DNA of 64,000 bases, taken from the NCBI GenBank assembly GCA_019188255.1, contig JAETXT010000004.1:5766001-5830000 (forward strand), written 5' to 3'. Of the stretch, positions 13,563-25,508 are shown one piece after another. Source of the stretch: Verticillium longisporum (Eukaryota; Ascomycota; Sordariomycetes; Glomerellales; Plectosphaerellaceae). A program made the translations under genes and the position numbers. The notes below the pieces were generated by a model. That model was given only the letters and a program-made list of their open reading frames with translations, was not told where the DNA came from and searched no databases. Within the stretch, counting starts at the first letter, position 1; each line of letters begins with the position of its first letter.

Positions 13563-14253
13563 GTTGCCACCGTTGATGCCCATGTGTTTCGCAACGAATT
13601 CATACGCTGACCGAGCTTTGTGATATATCCCCTGCAATGATGTGGCTAAGCTTACAGAGATGGTTGGCCAGCCTTTCTCACTCAATCTGCCGAGAGTCGA
13701 GGCCAAGGTTGGCTCAGAGCAGAGATCTAAGTTGCCGTCTCTGTGAGCTGGTCTCAAGAGGCAAATCATAATCTGTCGAGGGTGCATTGCTTACTCGCAT
13801 GATTTCGGAATAATCGATGATCACCATTTACTTGCAAAACGACCGGAAACAGAGACGGAAGATATGAAGGCTGACTTCAATACGTTGAATAGTCTCAAGC
13901 ACGTGCTGCATTGCTTCGCCCTCGGCTTGCTGCTGTTTTTGGCTGACATGTCATGTGCAAGTGACTGGCAGTCTTCGGCGATTCTACACTTGAAGATGCA
14001 ACTTGCGTCCTGTTCCTACTTGCACTCTCACAGTACCAGGCAAAAGTGTAGAATATCAAGCGCCACCGAGCTTCCGTACAAGAGAGCAAGTCAAGATGGC
14101 AGGGGTACCCGCAAAGCATATCACTAAAGCTCTCATGGGGAGGGCAAACTTGTTTTCGAATATCCGAAATCTTCGCATGCGAGTCGAAGTTCATGAACTT
14201 GCATCATATCATTTACATCATCTCGCGTCTACATTGCGACCTCATGCACACAT

Positions 14254-16179
14254 CTAATAGTAACCATGCACCTCATCTCTCCTCAACAGCACCTCGCCAC
14301 CCTCCAGTGTCGCTCCCGCCTTGGGCACCGTCAGCACACCCTCGGCCACAAGATCCTTCGCCAGCTTGACGATGACACCATCGCACCCCTTAGCAGCCAT
14401 AATGTCCACGGCCACAGGGAGCTTCTCCTCAACACCGGTAATGCTACTAAGGCTAGCGACCTCGCCGAGCGGAAACACAAGGTCAGGCACCTCGGCAAAG
14501 ACGGAGATACGACTGCTACTGAAGCCGAGCGGCTCGCCCGGTGCGCTTGTGTACCTGTTCCTCGGGCTCGCAGACCCGGTGCTGCCGACGTAGAGGACGA
14601 GCGATTCGGTGCACTGGGCGGCGTCGTTGGACGCCGGCACGACCTCCGAGTTGAACCAGTCCATGAAGAGCGTCTTGTTGGCCAGCGCGTCGGCGTGCCA
14701 GCTGTCCGGGACCGAGTCGCCCCAGCCCCAGCGGGAGAGGGGCACGGGGTTCACGAAGGGGCGCCGTCCGCCGTGGGCCGCGGCGTAGTCGGCGTAGAAG
14801 GGCTCGCGGACAAGGGCAATCTGCTCCTTTGTGATGAGGGTCGCGTACGTCGCGGAGAGGAGGTCGCTGAGCGACGCGCCCTTTGCGCCGGCTGGCGCTG
14901 AGGATGACCAGGCTGCATTGAGGTCCAGGGTCGTCAGCTTGCCGCCGACGTGACTGGCGAGCTTGGCGGCAAAGTCGTTGAGGATGCGGCCAGCGGGTGT
15001 CGTCGAGGCGGGGAAGCCAAGGGTCAGGAGCTTGGTGGGGTACTTGACCTTGCCGCTGGCGAGGGAGGTGTAGTTGCCCTGGTACATGGCCTTGCTGGCG
15101 GCGTCCCAGATCTCAGGGTCGCGAACGAGGAAACCCGGGGTGTCGAGGGTCGGCGACAGAGGCATGACGTTGGCAAGAGAGACGAGGCCGTGCGAGGGGC
15201 GGTTGCCAAAGAGGCCTTGGACACCGGCAGGGCCGCGAATGGAACCGCCCGTGTCGGAGCCGACGGCGATGTCAAGCCATTGGTAGGATGCTACGGAGGC
15301 GCCGGCACCGGCAGATGAGGAAGAGGGGTTGTTGTAGCCATCGCCGCGTGGGTTGAAGGGCGCATGGAAGTCGACCCAGTCGGCAGTGGGTGACTCGCCG
15401 TTGGCGAATTGTGACGTCTTTTGGTAGCCGACGACGATACCACCGGCGTCAATGAGGTTCTGTATGGCCGTTGCCGTCTTGCTGGCGGCAGGGTAAAGAC
15501 CGTACCAGGCCCGGTTGCCGTTGGACTTCTTCACGCCAGCGAGGTCGTAGATGTCCTTCACACCAATGCGGACGCCAGCCAGGGGCTTCTCGGCCGTCTT
15601 GGTGAAGTACAAGCGCGAGGGGACACCGATAGTCAACGAGGCGGAAGCAGGGATCTGGGCAGAAAGGGGCTGGAAGAGGTCGCCCTTGGGCGCCTGGATC
15701 AGAGACTCGGTGAAGGCGCCGGCAAAGTCGGCGTACAGACGGAAGGCCTGGCATACCTCGCCGCTGGAGGTGTCGAGGAAGTAAGGGCCTGAAGGGAGCT
15801 TGGCATCCTTGTTGAGAGGCACGACGATGGAGGAGACGTCCTCGTGGTAGCTGGCCTTGGTCAGGCAGGGGGTCTTTTGGCCCGCGAGGAAGATGGCCGA
15901 CAGGAAAGCGGGCTGCCAGACGTCGTCCTTGGTCGTCCAGTTGCCGAAGAGACCCTCAAGCGACTCCTTCTCGAGCTCGTCAGCGACGACGGTGATGGGC
16001 GTGAAACCAAAGGCACGAGGCAGGCTCTTGACGTTGAAGGGGCCATCGTAAGCCTTGCCCTGCGAGTACGGGGAAACGTAGTAGTAAACGTCATTGAGCT
16101 TGACGGAGGCGCCGGTCTGGACGAATTGGGCGGCCGCCGAGGCGATGAAGCCAAGGCTGAGGAGGGCGAAGGAGCGCAT
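14254..16179 (-). CDS. Secreted amidase-signature family protein
   Basis: A single-exon gene of 641 codons. I place the start at 16179 because it opens a good signal peptide (hydrophobic core ALLSLGFIASAAA, cleavage near residue 18); the frame runs 21 codons further upstream but that extension is polar. After a ~185-residue N-terminal region of unknown role comes an amidase-signature domain: catalytic Lys208 in GVKD, the Ser cluster at 286-289 that should supply the cis-Ser, and the nucleophile Ser313 in GSDTGGSIRGP. These enzymes hydrolyse amide bonds through a Ser-cisSer-Lys triad. The N-terminal extension and C-terminal tail make it longer than the ~450-500 residues of simple amidases. The substrate is unknown; secretion suggests an extracellular or vacuolar amide. 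Confidence 0.88.
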   Translation of the reverse strand: MRSFALLSLGFIASAAAQFVQTGASVKLNDVYYYVSPYSQGKAYDGPFNVKSLPRAFGFTPITVVADELEKESLEGLFGNWTTKDDVWQPAFLSAIFLAGQKTPCLTKASYHEDVSSIVVPLNKDAKLPSGPYFLDTSSGEVCQAFRLYADFAGAFTESLIQAPKGDLFQPLSAQIPASASLTIGVPSRLYFTKTAEKPLAGVRIGVKDIYDLAGVKKSNGNRAWYGLYPAASKTATAIQNLIDAGGIVVGYQKTSQFANGESPTADWVDFHAPFNPRGDGYNNPSSSSAGAGASVASYQWLDIAVGSDTGGSIRGPAGVQGLFGNRPSHGLVSLANVMPLSPTLDTPGFLVRDPEIWDAASKAMYQGNYTSLASGKVKYPTKLLTLGFPASTTPAGRILNDFAAKLASHVGGKLTTLDLNAAWSSSAPAGAKGASLSDLLSATYATLITKEQIALVREPFYADYAAAHGGRRPFVNPVPLSRWGWGDSVPDSWHADALANKTLFMDWFNSEVVPASNDAAQCTESLVLYVGSTGSASPRNRYTSAPGEPLGFSSSRISVFAEVPDLVFPLGEVASLSSITGVEEKLPVAVDIMAAKGCDGVIVKLAKDLVAEGVLTVPKAGATLEGGEVLLRRDEVHGYY

Positions 16180-16274
16180 GACGATGCTTGGTGTCTCTTG
16201 ACTGTGCAGGCTTCGATTGTTTCTCGCTCTGGCTATACACATCTGTTGTTTCGAGGAGCTGCAACCATGACTTC

Positions 16275-16282
16275 TTTATACT
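16275..16282 (-). promoter_or_regulatory. TATA-like element upstream of the amidase gene
   Basis: The minus strand reads GTATAAAG here, about 100 bp before the amidase ATG at 16179. The spacing is reasonable for a fungal TATA element, but this is a match by eye only. Confidence 0.4.
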
Positions 16283-18397
16283 CCCGCAGTCTGTACTCGC
16301 AAAAGGACCCTGCAAAGAGGGGTCACAACGTCGCGTCGCAATCAATGACAGGCCGATTTGGGCCAGCGACAAGCTGCCGCTGTTTGTTTCCGCCCATCTC
16401 CCGCGCTGACGATCCCAGTCGCGAGGTCATGACTAGGACTAACACCAAGGAAACGAAGCCTTGGCCGTCCAGACCGCATTTGGCAGCTGGGATTGCGCAT
16501 GCAAGACAAAGTCTTATCAGCAGCGACCCCCGGGCCAAATTGAACCGCCTCAGCAGCTCGCGGGGGGTTACTTGTGGTGATAGTCTTGGCGCAGCATTTC
16601 AACACGCCGGGATTCCTAAGCAGAGAGGGCCCACGGTAGGACTTCCCTGCCCCTCGCCCGACGGCCGCCGTCCTGGTTCCTGGATGTCACGCCATGCGAT
16701 GTCCATCGTGGGGTTACGCTGGGGGCCATGTCAACGGTGCGCTATCGATTCTGATACCTCAGCGGCTTTGAACGTCGACTGATAAGGACTCCTCTTTCGG
16801 GCATTGATCGGTTCCGACATCGGGTTTGGCTTGTTTGCAACTGGAGGCTTAATGATCATTCATGGTCAAGGTAAGATGGGTAATGGAGTGTTGTGTTAAT
16901 TCGACAATATCAGTCACTCTAGGCGGAGTTCGTGATCAAAAGTTCAGAAAGTTTAATGTAGTACAAGCAAGTTGCAGTGTCGAGTCGTGTTTCCAAAGCA
17001 CAGCCTTTTCCACCACTACACAAATAAGCTCTCGAGACAGGCGCCCGCCTTCACCCATGAACATGAACAAAAGAGCATGAACTCGCCCAACGGTCCCCAT
17101 CATCCCGACAATCCGGTCCCAACGGTCATCGAGTCGGCTTCGTCGCCGGGCCCGATCCGCCAGGCGCACAAACAGCGCGTTCCTGAACCCGAGAAAGATT
17201 GCATAGCGCGCGCCCAAAATCAATCACTACTCGATGGATTCTCCGACGCCCTTTGTCCACTAGCGCGAGATACGAGCTCCCCGTCCATTTTCTCCAACGT
17301 ACTGCGCCCAAACTCCAAATCGCTTTCCAACTAGGGGAGGGGGGAGATGATCATGTTCGCTCCGCCCACGGGCAAACGACGGAGTAACTCGACCTTTCTC
17401 GCAACATGGACCCGTTTTCTGCAGGCGAACATGTGGGAAATAACCCGACTAGACCGCGCGCTCACCTGAACGCCTCTCTGCCTACGCTATCCGAGGGGCG
17501 GTCATACCAAGTACGTCATGCACCTTTCGTCCAAGATAAGGGAAGACCCAATGGAAAGAAATAGTGATCAACGTTCTCTTTCTCTCTCTCCCTCTCTGCC
17601 CATATGGGAACCACGTGGGAAACCCACTCATCCTTATCACACACGACGTGCCACTTCCCACCCACGCGGACGGGACCTGCACTAACTTGCCCGAGATGCG
17701 CAGGGGGGGAGGGGGAGATCCGTCTCCATGGGGCCTATCTTCGGAATCCTACCAGAGCATGTAAGATGTTGCGAGAGATAATGGGAGTCGAGAACAGCAA
17801 GGGCTCGGGGCCGTCTTTTGTTGGTCAGAGCTTAACGTTCGACGCATGACATTACGTGACATCGCCCCTGACGTGATGCCCTCAGAGGGTTCTCTTCACC
17901 ACCATGTCCACGCGCCGCTTCTTCGAGCCGAGTGTTCCGGAGACCTTTCACGACCAGCCGGAAGACGGAGAGCGATTCGAGAATTGATCTAGGCGCATGT
18001 CCTCTAGCATGAAAAGAGAAAAGGTCGGAGACAGGGCGGGCTGGTTTGTCACCCACGATTCCCATCGACGGTCTTCGTCCGCTTCATGAAGTTCGCCTCA
18101 AGATTCGAGCCTCACTTCTATTGCTTGGAGCAGTTGATCAGTCGTAAATGAGTTGATTAGAAAACGTGTATATGTGGTTAAACAGTCTGTATGCCTGTTT
18201 CGCCAGGGTATCAAGACGGGTTACTGCCAAGACGCTCAATGCATTCCGCGCTCTGCTATGCATTCAAATTGCCACGCATTCCAGATGCCCCTTCTCGTAA
18301 CAGCATCCCGCTTTCAAAACGCCGCGCTGCTGCATAAATTTCCAGCCTACCTTCCTCTCGTCGCCCGACATGGCCTCAATCACCCTCCAACATCCAA
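16283..18397. other. Intergenic region, no supported gene
   Basis: About 2.1 kb between the amidase promoter and the 3' end of the next gene. Short frames such as 16972-17334 (120 codons) lack any domain or splice support. Pyrimidine-rich tracts occur around 17575-17600. Confidence 0.5.
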
Positions 18398-20605
18398 CTA
18401 CAACCAACCCAGCAGGTCGAGCGTTGTTCTCGCATCCGTCGCCGTCATGCCGCTGACACCCAGTTGCCGCACCTGGGTTCCTTTGCGCAGTCGTGAGAGG
18501 CCGACTGACAGCTTCCACGCCTCCTCCTCGTCCACGACGAACAAGTAGCGCTTGCCCTCCTGATCCCGCACCGTTGCCCGCAGCACATGCAGCCCCCTGG
18601 ACTTCCACTCTCCCGTCTGTCCGGCAGAAGACGGCATGTTAGTGTTGCGTAGCTTGCTCTCGCACAGGCCGAGACGGCAGCACTCCTTGCACGATTTTAA
18701 CATCTCGGCCAGGTACACCTCAGCCTCATCACCGAGGTAAGGCTTGTTGGCGCCCCTGTCCGCCGCCGAGTTGCGAGTAGCACGCTGCGCTTGAGCCATC
18801 TTGTGCAGAAAGCTTGTCGGTTGGTTTGCAGATGGGCCAGACGTAGAAGAAGACGAAGAACCAGACAGGCAGTGCGGGGGACACCATACCTCGACAAGCT
18901 TCAGTGTCCATGCTTTGACATCCCACTCTCGCTGCGGGACGCCTCGAACATCGTCGTCGATGAAGAGACCCTCGGTTGTAATTCGGAGAATGAGGCCGTC
19001 CGTCACAGTACCGATCCCCGACAGCAAGTTGCTAGCCGGCGTCTTGGCGTACTGGTTCATGAACAGATACACCGCCTGGATCACAATCTTGTCGGGGTCC
19101 TTCGTCGTGTACGGACCGCGCATGCTAGGCGGCGGCGTCGTGCGGGCCGTCGTGGCGGAGTGCGCCCAGGACGATTCGGAGCCCACGGGGGATGGCGCCG
19201 TCCGGCGAGATGACTTGGGAGTGTCGTACGGACGATACGAGTACGCATCGTCGTCGGGTCGCAAGTGCGTCCTCGCCGAGGCAGAGGCAGATGGGGCCGG
19301 CGGCCGCTTTGCGTTGTTCGATGGAGCTGTAGAAGGAGCAGGGTTTGTTGGCGACGGTGAAGATGGGGGGGCTGGAGCTTTGGCGCCATCTCGGAGGCTG
19401 GTCTTCTCGCCGACCCCCGAGTAGGCATACGTACTTCCCTGACGAGCCTTCTGCGCGGCCTCCTCCGCCTCGCGTTTGGCCTTCTCCTCCGCCACGCGCA
19501 TGATTTTGAGTTACATCTCACGCTTCTTCCTCTCCCAGGCCTCCTTCCTACGAAGATCTTCTATCTCCTTCTTGCGAGCATCTTCCTGTTCTTTGGCTTC
19601 CCTATCAGCCTTCTCCTTTTCGAGTCGTTCTCGTTCTCGCGTCTCCTTCTCAAGTCTCGCCTTGAGCTCTTCCTTTTCTTTATTCTCTCGCTCCAACTTC
19701 TCCCGCTGCTCACGAGCTTCCTTGTCGCGCCGTTCGCGTTCACGAGCCTCCTTTTCTCGGAACTCGCGTAACCTGCGGGCGGCCTCGGCTTTCCGTTTCT
19801 CTTCCTCAAGCTTTACCTTGCGCTCAGCCTCCCTCCTTCTGGTTTCCTCGCGGGCCTTCTCCCACGTCGAATCCTCCTTCGGTTTGGGAGGCGGCGCAGG
19901 CATCGGCGTTTTAGGCTTTGGCGGCGGACTCTTCGCCCTTGTGGGTGGTGTCTTGGGCCTCGGCGGAGGCGTTTTCGGCCTCGGAGGCGTCTTTGGTCTT
20001 GGGGGCGGCGTCTCGGGCCGTGGAGGTTCCGGCGGAGGCGCTTCTTCCGGCTGAGGCGGTGCTTGTTGCCAGGAAGCCTTGGGGCCTCCTCCGCGATTTT
20101 GGTTCGAGGGGGGCGGTTCGTTGTGTGGCGGCGGAGGCGGCGGTGGGCCACCAGTGTTAGGAGGCGGGCTGCTGTGCGCCTGTGGATTCGGTCGGGCGCC
20201 GTAGGAGCCTCCGGTGCCGGCCTGGCCACCGGCGTTTGACGAAGAGGCCTCGGCCTGCGCGGCCTGCGACTTACCCCAGGCCCACGCTCCAATGGCGACT
20301 GCTATCAACAGGAGAGTCATGCCCATGCTGCCCATGCCTTGGAAGTTGCTCCACCATACTTGAAAGGCTGGCGCCATGCTCTGGAATATGACAACCAGCA
20401 CCAGGGCGGAAGCAAAACCAGCGGCGAAGCTGGGGCCGTTGGGACTCATGGAGGGCAGGTAAATGAATCCCCCGCCCTTGTCACGTTGCGGGATAACGAA
20501 GATGTCGTAGTTTCCAGGACCCAGGCCACCGCCGCCGCCGCCGCTCGTGGTTTTAGGGTTCTCGCCATGGGGCGGCGGAGGTGGCGGGGGACCTTGGTGG
20601 CTCAT
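18398..20605 (-). CDS. Membrane-anchored Pro-rich/coiled-coil protein with an in-frame TAA
   Basis: One continuous frame of 736 codons, interrupted by a single TAA at 19513-19511. The start at 20605 gives MSHQGPPPPP. There are two hydrophobic segments at about residues 60-78 and 94-111, then a Pro-rich stretch, then a highly charged Glu/Lys/Arg coiled coil that runs up to the stop (residue 364). Nine bases later the same frame resumes with an ATG and the same charged character (RVAEEKAKREAEEAAQKAR), followed by a Ser/Pro-rich linker and a globular C-terminal domain with motifs such as PYTTKDPDKIVIQAVYLF, DDVRGVPQREWDVKAW and FVVDEEEAWK. The continuity across the stop argues for one gene. It resembles fungal proteins loosely annotated as kinetoplast-associated-like; the function is not known. 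The TAA could be a real nonsense change, an error, or a sign of a spliced or readthrough form. No intron of normal size removes it in frame that I could find. Confidence 0.75.
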
Positions 20606-23255
20606 GTTGCGTTGTTGTGATGCGTTGTCAGGCACGAAGGCCCTTCAGGGGTCACCGCTGTAGATACCGAGGCAGTCGAACGACAGGGTCGATGCTCGGA
20701 GCACGGTTGCCAAGCAGAGCTGGGGAGCTCAGGGCAAAAGTGCGTGTGCAGTAACTCAGGACTGCAGGTCAAGATCGGAGGGGTCGAAGGTGGTGTCTTT
20801 GGGTGGCCATTTGTGTTGGTGACGTCGCGAAGATTGGACTATCATGGAGCTCGTCAGCTTGACTCAGCCAAGTAAAACAGCCAGTAAGAGAAGGTTGATT
20901 GATGATCGGGCTATGTGTTCTGCCAAATAAACAGGACCTTCGTTCGAATGCCAGACGGAATTTTCTTGTACCTACAAATAAGCAAAACAGACAACCAACC
21001 GCCAGGCTCCCAGAACGTAGCGTGTTGGCGGAACGCCGGTGTCCAAGCTCCAGGCTGTTGAGTTGTATTGTCGTTCAGTATCCAAAGCCGAGATGGGGTC
21101 CGGATCGGGCTGGCTACGACTTGCGATGCGGGACTCGCGGAGAGCCAGGAGAGGTTCGCGGTTCAATTGCAGCTGCTGATTATGACGAGTTGGCGATGGT
21201 GTCAAGAAGGGGTCTTGAGGGGGGAGGCAGGGGCGGCAGCAAGCGAAGGGGTGAAGATTCTTTTTGTCGGGGAAGCACCTAGGATGTGTTTACTTTCGAG
21301 TCGGAAGGTGCATGGGGGAAGGGGGGGAAAGGGCCCAGTCCAGTGTCGTGGTACGCCCCGGGCAGGAGAGGTGGAGGTGACTGTGACTCTTGCATAGAAG
21401 GCGCATAGCGCGGCGTAGCAGTGGCGGCCCGCCGTACAGGGCAGGACCAGATACCTGGTTGTGGGTAGTTTCAGTGGCTGTGCGCCCCTGTAATCGTCGC
21501 TGGCGCCAGCGTTCCACGACGTCGTTTTGACAATAGCCAGAACTACAAGTACAACAGTACCAGTACCACCCTCTCTCGCCGGCTTGATCCGTGAAACACG
21601 ATTATCAAGAATACTCTGGCGGAGAGAGAAGATTCTACCATCAAGGGCAATTGCCGTTGTTCGTTTGTTGGATGCAAAAATCCCGAGCTCTGGCTGTTCG
21701 TCAACGGCAAACTCGGGAACCCGCAAAACTCTCCCCTCATTTCACATGGCACCAAAGGCAGCTTGTGAGCTTCCACCCCTGTTCTCTCGCGAACAGCCAG
21801 TCCCCCACGAATCCCCGTGGCTGCCTGTTTAGACAAAACAGGATATTCCGTATCGCATCATGATCCCCTCCTCGGTCCCTTGTCTCTCCTCTTCCCCAGG
21901 CACTGAGCTTCGGGCAACGGCCAACGAACGGTATCGTGCACAGGCTTCGTCGACCAGCCGACCATTCGGATCTTCAAAACTATGCAGCCTGTTGACCTTG
22001 CCACATCATCCGAGGCGAACCCCCTCACTGGAAGACATGCCGGACGACCCAATCCCACGACATAAATGACGCTTCGCCCTCCGCCAGGCTCACCGTGATG
22101 CCCATATGGCGGTCAATGGGCGTCCTGCGCTCCACACGTGCAGCGAATCGCGGAACAGCCAGAGTCAGGACCAAGCGTTGTGCACGCTCTTGCAGCTGGT
22201 GGTGGGGGGACAAATTGATTTCCATTGTCGGGCGGCTGGAGGCATCAGCGACGAGACGCCTCTGAAAAGCTTCAAACGAAATTCGCGATCCTCGCCTCTG
22301 GTGTCTCGCTAATGGGTCCATCTTAATGAGCCCACCCCTTGGCGAGGACGAAGAACAAAATGAGATGGCAGTCGACAGTGGAAAAAGTAGTCAAACAAAG
22401 AGCGGATGGAGGGCGCCATGCGAGCGGAAATCTCATCACATCACGGATCACGCCCGTTGCCCAGCAACTCCGGGTCGTCCCTCGTCTTCCGCGGCGCTAA
22501 GTGACGTAGCGCCACCGCAGCGGAGCCAGCGCTACTTGCTTTTGGCGCCCGCGCTCGTGACCCGTCCGTTACCAGATTCGGATTGCGAGAAGACGAAAAC
22601 GAGAACAGGCTGGAGGGAAAACAGACTCAGTCTGCGTATTTGTGTCTGCTGCGAAGTTGCTTGTCAAGCTTTTGTTAAGAGAGATTACGAAACGGACCCC
22701 GCGTTGCAATGACGCCGGCACAGGGATGCGAGCGCTGCAGCTGACACGTGGGACGAACCGCTGCGGGCGACGTTGGACTTGGGACGGTCTTTGTTTAGGT
22801 TGGGGCCACCAATTGCGGTGGCAAGGCGATATAGGTAGCTTGTGGATTTATCGAACTGGCCATTTTCGAGTTGAGTCATACGTATCATACAAAACTAGGT
22901 AGGCAGAATGGAATGATAGACGGAAAGTTTAAAGGCCTTCGCGATGAAGGAGCTCGGCAAGTCAAACCGTCAACCAATATCTGGGCGCAGTATCGTTTCG
23001 ATATGCAGCCTTGAGAAAACGATATTTCATCTCAGTCTGGTATTAGATAGTACATGCTGTCGATGAACCTGAGTACAAGTAGTAAACAATCGCCGGCCGC
23101 GCTCATCATCGACGAGCGCGTGCCCCGAGAATCATAACGGCAAACTCCAAACACCACGCAATGACATCTGCACACGCTCCGGCCAGCATGCGCGCCCAGA
23201 CCAAAACGGCGGCCACGCCGAGGACGCCGCGGAGAAGAAGAACGACGGCACCCAG
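20606..23255. other. Intergenic region, no supported gene
   Basis: About 2.65 kb between the start of the coiled-coil gene and the 3' end of VAM7. Several overlapping frames of 60-170 codons occur on both strands without domains. The proximal ~300 bp probably contain the promoter of the coiled-coil gene. I see no RNA gene here. Confidence 0.5.
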
Positions 23256-24359
23256 TCAGAGCTTCTTGATGCGGTTCTTGGCGACGCGCACTTTGCCGCC
23301 GACGCGGTCGACGTCCTCGTTCATGCGGTCGAGCATGTCGGTCGTCGCCTCGATCTCCTCGTTGATCTGCAAGCCCATCTCCTTTTGGCGGCGGATGATG
23401 GCGCCGAGGGCCTCGACCTGCTGGTCCTGCTCGCCCATCATCTGCTTCTGCAGCTGCAGCACGCCGTCGTTGTCGAGCTCGCGCGTCCTCTCCGTCTCGG
23501 GCAGCGGCGCGCCGAGCACCCGGCCGCCGGTCCGCGCCCGCGACGCCGCCGCCCCAAGCAGCGCCGCCTTGTCCCCCGCCGGCGCGATGCCCTCGCGCCC
23601 GCCGCCGCCCTGGCCCTGGTGGCCGATCTGGGCCGACGCGAAGCTGTTGCTCAGCTTGTCGAGCCCCTCCCTCTCGACCTTGGCGCTCGACAGCAGGTCG
23701 CGCCGCCGCCGCAGCTCGCCGTCGCCCAGCCGCCCGCCCTCCTGCATGGCCTTGAGCCCGTCCGTCAGGCTGAACCCCACGGTCCCGGCCTTGACGAGCG
23801 CGCGCTTGGCCGCGGCGCCTGCTTCCGCGGCGCCCGTGCCGTTGCCCGCCTCGGAGGCGCCGTCGCGCCGCGCCAGCGCCAGCCGCGCCTCGTGCAGGCA
23901 CGCCTTCATCTCGCGGTGCATGTCGAGCCAGGTGTCCGGGTCGCCGGCGCCAGCCTGCTGCGGCCTAGACAGACCGCCTGACGAAATGGCCGAGCCGGCG
24001 GCCGACCCGCCCGACGGGAGGTTGAGAAAGACACGCCAGGCGGGCGTGTCGCGCCATCGGCGGTCGGGCGATTCGGCAATGGTGCGGAGGTAGTGCTCCA
24101 GGCCGCGACGGCGGTTCTCGGTGAGCTCGGGCGACGAGACTGTCGATTTGAACCACGACTTCTGGGGTAGAGGTGCCGGCGGTGGCGAGCCCACGTGCGT
24201 CGTCAGGCTGCTGTGGAGGCTGGCAAAGTCGGAGTAGCGCTTCTGGACGACGAAGGAGCGCAGTGGCAGGCGCAGGGTGATGTTGTAGAGGGTGAAGGGT
24301 TTCGATTCGCCGGTGGAAAGAATCGTCGAGGGGATGGAGATTTCGGCGGGAGGCGCCAT
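23256..24359 (-). CDS. VAM7: Vam7-type SNARE (PX domain plus Qc-SNARE motif)
   Basis: A single-exon gene of 367 codons. The frame is open for 94 codons further upstream, but the ATG at 24359 starts the PX domain directly, as in Vam7. Residues 1-117 form the PX domain, which binds phosphatidylinositol 3-phosphate, with QKRYSDF, a PPPAPLP proline loop and ENRRRGLEHYLR. The middle is a low-complexity Ala/Arg/Gly linker that is probably helical in part. Residues ~301-367 form the SNARE heptad region ending in GKVRVAKNRIKKL, with the zero-layer Gln in LQINEE. There is no membrane anchor, as expected for Vam7, which is recruited to the vacuole by the PX domain and the HOPS complex to drive homotypic vacuole fusion. 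The GC-rich linker gives long chance frames on the opposite strand. Confidence 0.93.
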   Translation of the reverse strand: MAPPAEISIPSTILSTGESKPFTLYNITLRLPLRSFVVQKRYSDFASLHSSLTTHVGSPPPAPLPQKSWFKSTVSSPELTENRRRGLEHYLRTIAESPDRRWRDTPAWRVFLNLPSGGSAAGSAISSGGLSRPQQAGAGDPDTWLDMHREMKACLHEARLALARRDGASEAGNGTGAAEAGAAAKRALVKAGTVGFSLTDGLKAMQEGGRLGDGELRRRRDLLSSAKVEREGLDKLSNSFASAQIGHQGQGGGGREGIAPAGDKAALLGAAASRARTGGRVLGAPLPETERTRELDNDGVLQLQKQMMGEQDQQVEALGAIIRRQKEMGLQINEEIEATTDMLDRMNEDVDRVGGKVRVAKNRIKKL

Positions 24360-25508
24360 GCTTGGGGTTTGTATTGCCGGAACGTCCCTTCGTAGGCGTG
24401 CGTCAGGGTGCGTTGGGGTTGCTTGCCCACGTTCTAGGGCATCGACGAAGTGAGATGTCGGTCGAAACGAAGATCGAGCACTCGAGTTGACCCAGGGGGC
24501 CCGATTGACGTAGTGATGGATGAAGGATTCGCTGGACGAGGACTGGTCGCACACGATGCTGGGTTCAAATGGTGGTACAGATGCTGGTGTTGGTCGTTGT
24601 GCGATGGTTGCTCCGAGGACGTCAGCTGTTTTAATGGTCATTGACCGACGTCAGCAAGCCTTCGCCGGTGGAGGGTTCGGAGCTAGCGCTGTTGTACCAG
24701 GCAGCTGGCTGCGCCTACAGGTAGGTACGGTGCACCTAGGTACCTACCTTAGGTGTCTACAGTGCCTGCTGCCGTCGACAGGGGGTGCCCCAGGTACCTA
24801 GGTATGTGGAGCCACTGAAAACAGGGACCTTGAGTGACTCGATGAACCAACCTAGACCCCAGGCAGTTGGAGTCGTCGACCGCCATGGAATGGCTTGGGT
24901 GGCCACGCCATCGGTATTGGCTCGGCGCCAAACCCAAACCAAGAACAAAGGACCGATCGGGCGGTAAACACGTCAATCTGGGTTTCAAGCAGGGGCTCGC
25001 TTTTTCCATCGCCATGCCAGGCATGAGACGCAGATCTATAGTACACCCATAGACCCTCTCCTTCATCGGCCGCCATGCCGGAGGCTCAAACTTGCTCCCC
25101 ACACGACTCCAGCGACCCTCGTCTCATGTTGGTCGTCAACCAACGACCCCTGGCACGTTACGTACTTGCAGGGCTGGATACACGACACTGATGAGCGCCC
25201 ATGTCACAAACACAAGTGCAAGCCCAGCACAACCGTACTCGCGCATTGCTTTCTCTATCATGAGTGATCGTCAAAGAGGTAGGTACTCCAGGACTGTCGA
25301 GCTATCGACGTTCCATGTCAGCACATCATTATCCCTCGGGGTATTTGTGCCGATTCGTCCCCGTCTCCATCAGCATCCGCTCTTTCTCCTTCTCTCTCCC
25401 TCTCCGTCTTCTCGTATGCCTGGATGCGTTGTTCCCCCGGCTGGCAATCCCAGGGTCTGTTGCATGACCCATCCAGTCAAATAGTCGCCACTGCTCCCGG
25501 TTCACAGC
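24360..25508. other. Intergenic region with clustered ACCTAGGT-type palindromes
   Basis: About 1.15 kb upstream of VAM7 and downstream of the EB1 gene. Between 24720 and 24810 the motifs GTAGGTAC, CCTAGGTACC and AGGTACCT recur in overlapping palindromic arrangements. No gene is supported. Confidence 0.55.

Noticed and set aside
13864..14127. Small secreted cysteine-containing protein (87 codons, hydrophobic N-terminus)
   Set aside because: Only the hydrophobic stretch supports it; no cleavage-site context, homologue or splice evidence, and chance frames of this size are common here.
14254..16179. Bacterial horizontal transfer of the amidase
   Set aside because: Codon use and base composition match the neighbours, and amidases of this build with a signal peptide are common in fungi.
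18398..20605. Two independent genes on either side of the TAA
   Set aside because: The charged coiled coil runs across the stop in the same frame and only nine bases separate the stop from the next ATG, leaving no room for a promoter. Kept as one gene with a break.
20940..20960. tRNA B-box-like string GTTCGAATGCC
   Set aside because: No A box at proper distance and no cloverleaf can be folded around it.
23032..23901. 289-codon frame on the VAM7 strand
   Set aside because: Another frame of the GC-rich linker of VAM7; almost only Arg, Gly and Ala.
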